From Crambe crambe (taxonomy: Eukaryota > Porifera > Demospongiae > Poecilosclerida > Crambeidae): DNA of 64,000 bases. The position numbers and the translations under genes were made by a program. Under the pieces are notes generated by a model, which was not told where the DNA came from, did not search any database, and saw only the letters and a list, made by a program, of their open reading frames with translations. Location: assembly GCA_963924555.1 (NCBI GenBank), contig OZ004584.1:310001-374000 (forward strand), in the 5' to 3' direction. How positions within the stretch are numbered: the stretch's first letter is position 1; each line of letters begins with the position of its first letter. Positions 1 to 35,337 of the stretch are shown here, in pieces.

Positions 1-65
1 CAAAAAAACTAATTAAACTCAACACTGTGATCCACATGATTGAATAGTTTCATGATTGAGTAGTT

Positions 66-803
66 TCAATCAAATTTTGAACAATTATCTATCTGCAATC
101 TTATAGAATTTATATCCCTCCTCAGATCTTCACAACCACACTTCACATTGGCACTGACTCCAAGTGCTATGAAACTGAAAAGAAGAGCTATAATTGCCAC
201 AAAGATCGAGACAGCCACCATAAGTGTTGTCCATCTGAAGAATTCAAATTTCTTTTTTACTTTGTTCTGATGCTGTTTAGGTTCTGGGGCCGGGGAGCAA
301 TATTCTGATTGAGGTGTGTGGCCGCCATGCAGTGCCATATACCCTAAAGGTTGGCTTGAAGTGGTACTTGTTGGTACTGGGAGCTCATATGTCGCTGAAA
401 GTCGAGAGGGATTGGCTGTTTTTGATCTTGTTTTAGCACCACTGTCATTGTCATACACATGGTCTTCCTGAGATTCATTTCTCAAAGTGACTGGTTTTTC
501 TGTCTCTTTCAATAATTCCAACATAGTCTGGTCTTTATTATTAGTGGTCAGTAACTCAACTCTAGCTTGGTCCTTGGTTTTGGTGAATGCAACAGTTTCA
601 TACCCATCAGTACTAGCAGCAGGAGAAGCAGCAGGTATATTCGTGGGGGGCTCATATTTTGAAGGCTTGGCACCTCCTGTTGTCACATTGCTCTGCACCT
701 CTGCATCAGATGAGGGTGTAACACCATTACCCAGTGCTTCCGTAGGAGTCTTTTCAGGGGAAGAACTCCTTTTCTCTTTCTTCTTCTTGTCATCGTCAGC
801 CAT
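66..803 (-). CDS. Type II single-pass membrane protein with multiple tyrosine motifs, unrecognised family
   Basis: This is an intronless 245-codon reading frame ending in TGA. The N-terminal ~190 residues are polar and low-complexity, beginning with MADDDKKKKEK. A basic stretch (KVKKKFEFFR) then precedes one strong membrane helix at about residues 193-217, followed by a ~28-residue Cys-containing tail. The positive-inside rule puts the long N-terminus in the cytoplasm. That part carries five tyrosines in short motifs: YETV, YDND (a pYxN Grb2-type pattern), YELP, YMAL and YCSP. This suggests a tyrosine-phosphorylated scaffold or a short-tailed receptor subunit; the function is inference. It lies 512 bp downstream of the HDAC stop codon in the same orientation. 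I do not recognise the family. The short extracellular tail could continue in another exon if the TGA is skipped by splicing, but I saw no strong donor. Confidence 0.6.
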   Translation of the reverse strand: MADDDKKKKEKRSSSPEKTPTEALGNGVTPSSDAEVQSNVTTGGAKPSKYEPPTNIPAASPAASTDGYETVAFTKTKDQARVELLTTNNKDQTMLELLKETEKPVTLRNESQEDHVYDNDSGAKTRSKTANPSRLSATYELPVPTSTTSSQPLGYMALHGGHTPQSEYCSPAPEPKQHQNKVKKKFEFFRWTTLMVAVSIFVAIIALLFSFIALGVSANVKCGCEDLRRDINSIRLQIDNCSKFD

Positions 804-1315
804 GACCAGGTTTCAGCCAACAACAGCAAATGAGTGTATGTAGAGAAATCTCACATGATGTGGCGAAACATATAAGGGAGTTTATACTAGTGAGCATAGT
901 CTCATAAGGAAAGAGCTTGTAAGAAGGCATTGCCTATAAAGGCTATGCATGGTCATCCCTACACAGTGCTATCATCACAATGTTTATAATACGCAAGATT
1001 GATTCTAGCTAGAGGGGAATGTAATATCGAGTTGTTGAACCATGAGAAATAAACCTTGCTCAGTAAAATAAAACACTAGGGGGGGGGGGGGGTACTTATC
1101 CTTATTTTCAATTTCAATTACGAATTCAGTGAGGTTATCAAAGAATGGATATTGTTGCTATAAAAAGGGGAAATAAGTTATAAAATTAAAGGGAATATTA
1201 TTAAGAGGAAAAAAGAAGTTAGTAATGATTCATTAAATTACAAAATAATTAATGATGATAATTATAATTATTCTTTTATAAAAAAATTAATAGATTTAGA
1301 AATAAGTCAGCAAAC
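804..1315. other. Intergenic / 3' UTR interval between HDAC and the type II membrane gene
   Basis: This 512 bp interval holds no coding potential that I can support. It is AT-rich on the HDAC side, contains a poly-G run at 1080-1092, and must hold the HDAC 3' end and the promoter of the downstream gene. Confidence 0.5.
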
Positions 1316-22019
<20,704 letters not shown>

Positions 22020-22256
22020 GTATATTCCGAGGCTTTACACGGTGGATAAACCTAGACTGATCCAATTTTCAGAACTACTGCCGGTCTCCTTCACATCTCA
22101 TTCCGCATGCCAAGAAGTCATGCAGTGCAATTACGGGAATCCAAATTGATAGTTTACGGCGTCAGTCTACGGAGGTATCCAGGTGGCTCACCCACGCATT
22201 GTAATTGGAGGGACAATGGAATTTGTTGTGCATGTGGCAACTTTGTAGGGAGGACA
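22020..22256. promoter_or_regulatory. Putative bidirectional promoter between HDAC and DNAJC1-like genes
   Basis: The inferred HDAC start codon (22019, minus) and the DNAJC1 start codon (22257, plus) diverge with only 237 bp between them. I identify no TATA box or specific motif with confidence. Promoter function is inferred from geometry. Confidence 0.45.
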
Positions 22257-25200
22257 ATGGCTTTTGGAGAGAAATTGAGCAGGTCTCTGAGATGGCTGAG
22301 CGCTGTGGTACTAATTCTTTCTCTGATCCATACCCCGTGCTTCTCCTGGGACCAAGAAGAGCTGGATTTGTTCGATCTTGTGGAAGAAATCGGTGAAAAC
22401 TTTTACGAAGTGATGGAAGTTCGCCAGGTACTTTGCTAAGTAGGCTATTCAGTATAAGCAGATCATGCTTAAGTTAATGTAGGCGTTGAATGCTGGTTTA
22501 TGTTAGGTACATATCTGACTGGATAGTTGATCTTTGTGATGAGTGATGAAAAGATGCTATCCTGTTTTTATTGACTTCCTATAATTTTAATTGTCTAGGA
22601 TGCCAGTACAGCTGAGATAAGGAAGGCTTACCGACATTTCTCTCTTCAGCTCCACCCAGACAAGAGCAGTGATCCAGATGCAGCTGAGAAGTTCAGAAAG
22701 GTTCATAACCACGAATGTGTACATGTAGTGGAAGGCTGTCCCTCCTAATTAGAGCAGTTGTACTAGTCTTCCATCATCGTTAATAGTTTAATAGAGGTAC
22801 ATAGTTAAACTAAGGGCACTGTTTGAAGGAAGGTATGATTCACAATTCCTTAACAGATATCATGGGCACTGTTTGAAGGAAGGTATGATTCATAATTCCT
22901 TAACAGATATCATGGGCACTGTTTGAAGGAAGGTATGATTCACAATTCCTTAACAGATATCATGGGCACTGTTTGAAGGAAGGTATGATTCACAATTCCT
23001 TAACAGATATCATTATATATTTTTACTTTGTGATTTCCCTTTTTTTCTGCGATTTATTTTATTTATGATTTTCCTTTTTGTTTCCTTGTAGATGGTAGCA
23101 GTTGCTGATGTATTGAAGGATGAAGTGAAGAGAGAAATGTATGTGTGTAACTTGTAAAAACTTGCACTGGCTCGTCAAAGATAGGCAGAGTTTTTTGTAT
23201 TGTATGTGCCCTGCATCATGATCACACGATCCCAATTTTGATTTCTTGAGGTCAAAGGTCACATGGTCCTATGTAGGTATGATGAGATCCTTGAAGTCGG
23301 TCTTCCTGATTGGAGGGAGCCAGTGTTCTATTACCGTAAGATGCGGAAGATGGGTCTGCTGGAATTGAGCTGCTTGCTCCTGGTCGTGGTGTGTGTGGGA
23401 CAGTACCTCTATGGTTGGGCTGTCTACATCGAGAAACAGATCGTACTGGTGTGTGTGTGTCTGTGTGTACAACTAATTATGTGTGTTGTATAAATGTGTG
23501 TATGTGTGCATGTACATTTTGGCTGTGCTGAGTGATGGCATGTGAGAAATGAGAGTCTAGACTCAGCAAGAATGAGACTGACTTAGGGACCATTTCAAGC
23601 TCTGCATGGCAACACAGGTGTATACACATTCCTTGGGGGCCACCTGTTGTTGAAAATTGGACTTTAATTCTTGTTTGTGCATGGAAATTGACTTTTCCAT
23701 TATGATTAGTATTATTATTGCATTGTGCATGTGTGGATTCTTATGCTGGGCATGGTTCACTTATTTAGTCTGGGGGAGAAAATATTTATTTTGTGGTTTG
23801 CCTGTTTATTACCAAGTTGTGATGGCCATTATATACTGAAAGTCGAGAATATTTTGTACTTTGAACCTATAGCAAGATGACGTGTACTTTGAACCTATCA
23901 TGTATTTTGAACCTAATGTATAGCAAGATGCTCTGAGCAGAAAGCAGAAGAAGGAACAGCGTAAATCTCGTCATGGAAAAGCTGCTCTCTCTCAACAGAG
24001 GCTTGAAGCGGAGGTGGAACTACTCAACACTCAAGCAAGAGGTGCATGTACTACACACACTTCTAAATGTGGACATTTTCCACCCTTAGGGGTCCAATAA
24101 AAGTGTCCTAATTAGAGGAGTGGTCTCATTTCAAGGGGTAGAGTTACAGTAGAACCTCCGAATAATGGACGCACTTGGGACCCAACCTTTTTGTCTTTCG
24201 TAGAGAAGTTGTCCTCTTTTGGAGGTTATTTTGTATAGAGTGTATATACAAAGGTACTTTTAGATTGTCCTTTGTTGAGAGGTTTGTCCTCTTCCTTTAT
24301 TATGTTTTCAAGTGTCTATCTCTCTGTTGATGTGTAGAGTGCATCCCTCACGTCAGTGACCTCCTCCCTGTCATTTTGGTAAAGAATCTCTTCCAACTGT
24401 CTGTGCTGGGGTGGAAGACGATCCACGGCAAGTGGAATGGCGTCTCCAGCATCATAGAGGAGGATGAAGAGGAGTATCAGCAGAAGCAGAAAGTGAAGAC
24501 CTCTCGAGATTCCAATAGGGGAATCAAGAAGCGTGTACCTAGAAGTGCTGAGGAAGAGAAGGGTGGTAGTAGTAGTGATGAAGTGATGGAGGTCGGGACA
24601 GAAACAAACGAGAACAAAAGGCCTAATGGTAGTAATTACTCGCAAGAAGATGGAGATGAGCGCAAAGAAGGACGACAGAGAGAAGAACAAGAAGGAAACG
24701 AACAGGAAGTGAGAGAAGGACAGGAAATAGGAGAGGAAAGTCACCATGAAAGAGAAATCGTGCAGAGAAAAAATACTTTTCATAGTGAGTCTACAGCTGC
24801 TAAAGGAGTTGAATACAGTAGTAAAAATCTAATGACTGGAAAAGATCGTGCACTTACTAATAAGACCAATTCAATTATCGTCAATTCGGCTGTAACAACT
24901 TCAGCTACAATGGATCCTCTCAATCATAACATTGACAAGAACAAAGGAAAGATAAGTCCTAGAGCCAAAGATGAAAATTTGATTTCGGTTGTTAAAAACA
25001 AATCCTCTAAAACTTCTTCAGAAAATGGAACTGAAAGTATCAAGAGATCAGTGAAAGGGCAACAAAGTCTATCAGTTGATGCAATAGTGCATAAAGAGAG
25101 TTGCTCTAATTCGACAACATTGAATGTGAACAGTTCACCCCTGGGGTGCAAACTGGTGCCACATCAAGGGGTAGATGGCTCCAACAATAGGGCTGTGGTT

Positions 25201-25450
25201 TGGACTCAGTACCAGCAGCGACAATTGGAGTGGGCTCTCACTCAATACCCAAAGTTCTCTACTGACCGTTGGCAAAACATCGCTCGTGCTGTCCCAGGAA
25301 AATCACAGGTATAATTATAGCTTTTGATCCTGATGCATGTGAGAGTTAGTTCAAATTTAATTTTTGCAGGAGGAATGCATGGAAAGATGCAAGCAACTAC
25401 ATGAATTATCAAAACGCAGGAAAATGGCCACAGAATCAGAAGTATACTAG
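22257..25450 (+). CDS. DNAJC1: DNAJC1-like ER-membrane J-domain protein with C-terminal SANT domain, 551 aa
   Basis: In vertebrates DNAJC1 (ERdj1/MTJ1) is an ER membrane cochaperone whose lumenal J domain stimulates BiP. Exons: 22257-22427, 22599-22700, 23092-23138, 23277-23442, 23924-24041, 24338-25308, 25370-25450 (1656 nt, 551 aa; human 554). Residues 10-30 look like a signal peptide. The J domain spans ~39-115, with His76-Pro77-Asp78 in LQLHPDK. LPDWREPVFYYRKMRKM precedes a membrane helix at ~133-157, then EKQI-QDALSRKQKK as in the human protein. The SANT domain is at ~487-545 (WTQYQQRQLEWALTQYP, DRWQNIARAVPGKSQ). The human protein has two SANT domains; here the middle (~245-480) is acidic, low-complexity and shows no first SANT. 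The exon 4 donor (GTACTG) was chosen by alignment; a GTGTGT six bases on is possible. An upstream in-frame extension from 22107 lacks signal-like character. Confidence 0.9.
22814..23013. repeat. 50 bp minisatellite, four copies
   Basis: Four nearly identical 50 bp units beginning GGGCACTGTTTGAAGGAAGG, within DNAJC1 intron 2. Confidence 0.95.
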
Positions 25451-25634
25451 GCACATCATTATATATTTTTTATATACATCAACAATATTTTTTACTTAAT
25501 ACTGCCACTTAAAAGAAAAAAAAAGAAAAAAATAGCTATTCAATATTAGAAAGAAATCAACAATTTTTTCCAAATTAATAGAGCAAAGAAAAAATAACTT
25601 ATTTTGTTATAACTAAAACCGACTCTTATAGAAT
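25451..25634. other. Tail-to-tail intergenic spacer DNAJC1 / AF10-like
   Basis: Only 184 bp, very AT-rich, separates the two convergent stop codons. The 3' ends of the two transcripts must lie close together or overlap. Confidence 0.7.
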
Positions 25635-30110
<4,476 letters not shown>

Positions 30111-30543
30111 GTTTCACAGCGCTTTTTTTTGAAAAGATTGAGTAGTGGTAGGCGGAGAATTACTATTAAATTACGGGGAAATGACGTCATCATTAATTAC
30201 CACATGGTACAGGTGATTGGGCCATGGGGGACAAGATTCAAAGCTCATTCTAGGAGCGCTTTTTTACCTCGTGATAAAGCTGGATAGCGCTGAGAAGGTA
30301 AGGTATTTCAATTCTATAGATAAGAAAGTAGTTCAAACTGGGAAAGAGTTGTCGATTTAGCTCCAGATGTAGTGCCTTTTTGTGTCCTTATTTATTGTGG
30401 TTCATAAAATAGTGATGTGAAATTTCAGCTCAGAATTCTAGCTTCTTACCTTAGATCTATTGAGAATGCCCCCATTTGATTATATCATACAGATCTAGTG
30501 TAACATTAGCTACTGTGGTTTGACCTTTGTGTAAATACAGAAT
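30111..30543. promoter_or_regulatory. Putative bidirectional promoter between AF10-like and RBM45-like genes, with a CRE palindrome
   Basis: The start codons diverge with 433 bp between them. TGACGTCA at 30182-30189 is a perfect consensus CRE (CREB/ATF) palindrome, 72 bp upstream of the AF10 start. Regulatory function is inference from motif and position. Confidence 0.5.
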
Positions 30544-32973
30544 ATGAACTCTGGTGGTCCCCCGGGAAATTCCGGCAGTGGGGAACGGGAGAGACCCAAC
30601 AGTGACTTTCCACCTTTCTCGAGGGTTTTTGTTGTGTGTAGTCGGAACCACAAAGAAGAAGACATCAGAAACTCCTTTCAGCCGTTTGGCAACGTTGAAG
30701 ATGTGTGGATGGTGAAGGATCGTGTAACCAAGGAGAACAAGGGGATATGTTATGTCAAGTTTGACAAGGCTTCCTCTGCTGCCCTTGCTATTGAATCACT
30801 CGATGGAAAGATTATCGGAGACGAGTTGAAACCAATCAAGGTCAGTGCTTTGCTGGTATTGGAATGGTAGTTTTAGGGTGTGGTCAGGGGAGGGGCTCAT
30901 TTGATTTGAAATTTAAATCTGATACTTGCAGGCCAGCCCTCAGGGCCTGAAGCATAGTTAATACCTACACTAGCTCATGATGTGGGAACTAACATTCAAT
31001 CCTTCTCTTCCTCTAATGGATCAAAGCAATTAAATCCTTTTGTGTCTCTGTTGTGCTAGTGTGCTGAATGTGCGTAGCATGGTATATTTACATGTTAAGG
31101 GTCACAAACGTGTCTGTGCTTCACTCGTATGCACCTATTTTCCCTGATCTGCTAACGTGGAAATGTTTTCATGTTCATTTCTCCTTTCCTTATGCACAGA
31201 TGCCATACATGTGTGTCTGTCAGCATAAAGTGTGCAAACTTAGTATTCCTGTAGTATACTCAGTAGTATACTAAGTACGGATTCTGGTATTCCTGTAGTA
31301 TACGTATATGACAGATTGTAGTATACCAAGTATGTATTCTGAGTACTTTGTCCCCTGTGACTAAAAGGCATGATCACATTAAGTGTCCTTATCAGAGAGA
31401 TGGCCTCATTTCAGGGGTCACGTCACCCCCATCTCTTGGAGTCCTTATTATGTACATATGTGGCCAATCCGATTCTCTCGCTTCTTGTTTCAGTGGTATT
31501 GTGTGTGCTGGCCCACCACAGAGTTGTGTAAAGCATGAAGGAATGTAACACAATCCTGTAAAGAGTTGTATTTGAGCAAGATTTGCACTCAAATTAGTAC
31601 CTGGAGGACATACTATCCAGGAGATGGTGTTCCAAGTATCACATTTTACTTATTACTGGTCATCTTCCTTAGTAGTGACCATGTGACTTTCCTATTAACA
31701 GCATGTGACTTATTGATATTTCAGGTGACATTTTGGGTCATGTGACCTTTAGTAAGGCCATTTCAGTTCAGTGTACTGGGGTTTTAGCAAATAATTTTTT
31801 TTTTTTTTTTTGCAGGCCATGATAGCATCTTCAAAAAATTCTCCTGTCAAGACAGACTACAATGATGAAACGGCAAGAACGCGTCTCTTTGTCGTGTGCC
31901 CCAAAGAATTTGGTGAGGAGGACCTTAGGGGAAAATTCATCCAGTTTGGTGACTTTGACTACTGCAACATCATTCGTGACAAAATAACAGGAGAGAGCAA
32001 AGGGTTCGGTTACGTCAAGTTTACCAAAGCTTCGACTGCAGCGTTGGCAATGGAGAGTTGTGACAAAAGTCTCAAGGCTATCCTAGCCGAACCAAAGGCG
32101 GCAAAGTTTGCTCGGGAGGCTGCAGCTGCTGCTGTTGCTAAAGATCACCAGAGGTATTCGTGGCGTGAAGGATTTGGAGAAGCAAGTAGTCCGACCCATA
32201 GCTCTAGCACGATGGATTTATTTCTCAACCATAACTATTCAGGAGGATCTGGGAGTTACCAGCACCACTCTAGTTCAGTCCACGAACCAGGAATTAATAA
32301 TCGACTCTTTGTCATAGTCTCCACAATGGTTGGACAGGAACAGCTCAAAAGGCTGTTCGATTTGGTTCCAGGAATGGAATTGTGTGATTTGAAGAGACAT
32401 TACAGCACCGGAGATTCTAAAGGTTTCGCTTATGTGACTTATAACTCCATCTCGGCTGCCATGTATGCCAAGGAGAAACTAAATGGGTTTGAGTACCCAC
32501 CGGGATCAAAGTTGACGGTGAAGTATGCAGATGATCCTCCTCTTCGCTACCCTCCAAGTCCAACAGCAGAACCAATGTACCCCATGTACCATTCAGCACC
32601 TCATTCCCCTCTTCGTTCTCCCATCAAAGGGTCACCTACTCGCTCCCTATCTCCAGTCAGACCCCTCCCCAATAGACAGCGAAGGCATTCATTCAGCTCT
32701 GAATTCGATGGTAGAGTCTTCTTCATCTGTAACCCGCAACCTCCTGCTGAGCACATTCTACGAGATGTTTTTGGTCGGTTTGGACTACTGACTGATGTTT
32801 GGATTGTACGTGGAAAAAACTATGGTTATGCCAAATTTACTAGTCGATCATCAGCGGAGGCTGCTATCACTGCTCTTCATGGGATGGAAGTATTTGGTGT
32901 GAAGCTAAAAGTGATGTTAGCCGATCCACCCCCTGATGATGGTAGTGTGCGAAATAAAAGACCACGCATGTAA
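30544..32973 (+). CDS. RBM45: RBM45-like RNA-binding protein with four RRMs, 484 aa
   Basis: RBM45 is a nuclear RNA-binding protein linked in vertebrates to neural development and RNA processing. Two coding exons: 30544-30840 and 31816-32973 (phase 0 join LKPIK-AMIASS; 484 aa, human 476). RRM1 at ~26-99 (RVFVVCSRNHKEEDIRNSF; RNP1-like KGICYVKF). RRM2 at ~121-195 (RLFVVCPKEFGEEDLRGKF; KGFGYVKF; AILAEPK as in human). RRM3 at ~258-335 (RLFVIVSTMVGQEQLKRLFD; KGFAYVTY; YAKEKLNGFEYPPG matches human). RRM4 at ~400-470 (RVFFICNPQPPAEHILRDVF; KNYGYAKF; GVKLKVMLADPP). It ends NKRPRM, a basic tail like the human C-terminal NLS. A Pro/Ser-rich linker with SPTRSLSPVRP separates RRM3 and RRM4. The ATG at 30544 is the first in frame and gives a Gly/Pro-rich N-terminus. 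Confidence 0.95.
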
Positions 32974-33208
32974 GATTTTTTTTTTTCACTTGCGTATAAC
33001 ATTGAGAGGGGGAGAGAATTAGCTATCAGAATTCTGGAATGTTTACAAGCTTCAACTGTTACATGGACTTGTACACTAATTGCACACATCTTCATGCACT
33101 ATCTTCTATCTACAAGTAGAAATTAATTTTTATATTAAAATCAATTTTAAGAGTTATTTGTGTGCTCTGATGCAGTAATTTATGAAATTAACATCACTCT
33201 TTCCTCAG
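32974..33208. other. Tail-to-tail spacer RBM45-like / ZCWPW-like
   Basis: 235 bp AT-rich spacer between convergent stop codons. No other feature seen. Confidence 0.6.
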
Positions 33209-35337
33209 CTAGCTCTGTGCAGGTGACACAGGTCCAGCTTTTGCAAGGTCTTGTATCAGACCTGAAAGAAGTAATGAGGAAATTTTTATGTAAATGTTTA
33301 CTGATACCATAAAAAATTCTGTGGGGGGAATTTTTTTGTGGACATCCCTTCCATGACTATGACATTCAATAATGTTATTAACAGACCTTGAATTTGATCA
33401 ATCTCTCCCTGTACCATTTCTATCCACTCTGATTCTTGTTCCTCATTGCCATGATCCCCTTTTCCTCTGTCCTCACACATAGAGTGTCTTTGATCTGCCC
33501 CACCCTCTCTCCCTCCCCTGGATTTTCCTTGCACTGTGTCTTCCTCTTCTCCAAACATACTCAACAGACTTTCTATCTCTCTCAATTCCTTCTGGGCCTC
33601 TTCCTCTGCACTTAATAAGTCAGTTTGGGAGGAAACAATTGATGGGGCTAGACCACTGATAACCTTTGCAGTATTCAAGTCCTTTAGAGAAGAAGTCACT
33701 GGATTACCGATGACCTTTGAACTGTTAAAGTTCTCTGAAGTCATAGAGATCATGTTTTTCGGTTTTCTTCTTCGTCTTTTTCTTGGTCTTGAACCAGGAC
33801 TTAATTTTTCAGACATGGATAAATTAGATCGATTTTGTTTTTGAGCATTCTCTTCCGTTCTAGGCCTACGAGAAGAACTCTTACCTTTGGTGAAATCTTC
33901 ATTATATTTACAGGTCGCCAATCTCTGTTCGTTTGTAAGGGGGCTAAGGAAATTAGCCTCCTCCACAGCTGATCGAAAGGGCTTGTTTTTCAGAGTCACA
34001 CAGCCCAGGGAGCAAACGTTTTCATGGTAAGGCTCAACCTACAAATGTAATGTGATATCAGAATGAGTCCTTGTAGTTTGGACAGAGTCATTTCCTTACT
34101 GGGTACAGAGTAACTAGATGCAGCTAGCATGTCTGCTTGGAAAACTAAGTACTCTTACCCTCTCCTCCATCATCCAGAGGTGTGTCCTAATCTTGCCAAG
34201 GAACTCTACGTGGTAGATGCAACCTTCTCTCTCCTTGCACATATACTCATTGTCTGACCACGGATCAGGGCTAATGATGGCTGGCCACCTGCAAAAGTAT
34301 TATAGCTAGGTCACCAATTTTTGGTGGTAGCTACTCTATTTGAACTCACGGAGAAAAAGTGTGCATTTTTGCCCAAACCAGCTGTCCAGGGTTGAGTTTG
34401 CTGAAGGTGTAAGTCCTCTTTTTCGATTTCTTCCATTCTTGTTCTGGAGCATCACATGACTGGAGGGTAGGATCAGGGTGCATACTACAGTACCAAGAAC
34501 TGGGAGGAAGGAGGGGGAGGAAGAAGAGGAGGAGGAGGAGGGGAGGGGGAGAAGGAGGAGGGAGGAGAGGAGGGAGGGAGGAGGAGAAGAGGAGGAGGGG
34601 GGAGAGGAGGAGGGGGGAGAGGAGAGGAGAGAGAAAGAGGAGGAGGGGGAAGGGGAGGAGGAGGAGGGGGAGGGGAGAAGGAGGGAGAAAGAAGTGGGAG
34701 TGAGCGAGGAGAGATGTAAAATATGAAGAGTGTGATCGTCCAATCAGGGCAATCAAAGCTAGCTATACCTATTCTGGTTAATTTGAGTGTCTTTAGGTAG
34801 CAGTCGCCACTTTTGACAGGATAAATGTTCGCATTGGACCCAGAGTTGCTGTTTCTTCTTGGAGGAGTTTGATGGTTTCTCATAGTCACTACACTTTCTC
34901 TCATCTTCCTCCCTGTCATCATCGCTGGAATTGCTGGAGCTGATGTCCTCACAGGTGGAGAAGGATGTGGTAGTAGTGGGACCGGGGGAAGGAGGGGAGG
35001 AAGCAGTAATAGGAGGAGGATTCAGGGGGACTAGGTCATGGTCACTGCCAGGATAATTCTCAAAAAGTGGAGAAAGAGGAGGAAGACCGGCTTTTGATAA
35101 AAATAACAATAAAATCTGGCTAGCTAGCTAATAGAGAGTAGCTAAGTGTGTACGATAGCTAGCACCTTCTAAAAATGAGTTCCAGCAAGTCTACTGTGGT
35201 TAGCTATCTTATTACAACCATTTTTACCTTTTCTTCTTGCAGCTCTAGTGAGAATCATAGCAGTAGTGTATAATTTGCTCCCAGTTAGACTACAATATAA
35301 GTTTACCTTTTCTTCTTGCAGCTCTGGTGAGAATCAT
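33209..35337 (-). CDS. ZCWPW1: CW-type zinc finger and PWWP domain protein (ZCWPW1/2-like), 445 aa
   Basis: CW and PWWP domains read H3K4me3 and H3K36me3; vertebrate ZCWPW1 does this at meiotic recombination sites. Exons in transcript order: 35337-35307 (or its duplicate 35258-35228), 35090-34769, 34499-34350, 34288-34159, 34038-33387, 33261-33209 (1338 nt, one frame). The CW domain (~95-145) has QLWVQCEHLSCQKWRLL and WYCSMHPDPTLQSC, supplying the Trp cage and four zinc cysteines. The PWWP domain (~150-235) starts LVWAKMHTFSPWPAII and continues through YHVEFLGKIRTHLWMMEERVEPY. A Ser-rich acidic N-terminus precedes the CW and a basic PRKRRRRKPK follows the PWWP. The last exon gives LIQDLAKAGPVSPAQS and a stop. 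It is convergent with RBM45. Assignment between ZCWPW1 and ZCWPW2 is not possible from sequence alone. Confidence 0.85.
34503..34712. repeat. Purine-rich (GGA)-type low-complexity tract in the ZCWPW intron
   Basis: ~210 bp of almost pure G/A on the plus strand. On the transcript it is a C/U-rich tract ending directly at the acceptor of the exon beginning at 34499. Long ORFs read through it are compositional artefacts. Confidence 0.9.
35228..35258 (-). CDS. Duplicate alternative first exon of the ZCWPW-like gene
   Basis: This 31 nt exon encodes MILTRAARRK plus one base, with a GTAAAA donor. It is one synonymous change from the exon at 35307-35337 (GTAAAC donor). Both join in phase to exon 2 at 35090. 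The duplicated DNA is a direct repeat of ~40 bp or more with a period of ~79 bp. Confidence 0.6.

Noticed and set aside
24316..24783. 155-codon minus-strand ORF with hydrophobic stretches
   Set aside because: Antisense shadow of the large DNAJC1 exon, whose plus-strand frame has clear homology.
34336..34952. Several Ser/Pro/Leu-rich and Glu/Gly-rich ORFs of 80-155 codons
   Set aside because: They arise from the purine-rich intron tract at 34503-34712; real ZCWPW exons stop at 34499 and resume at 34769.
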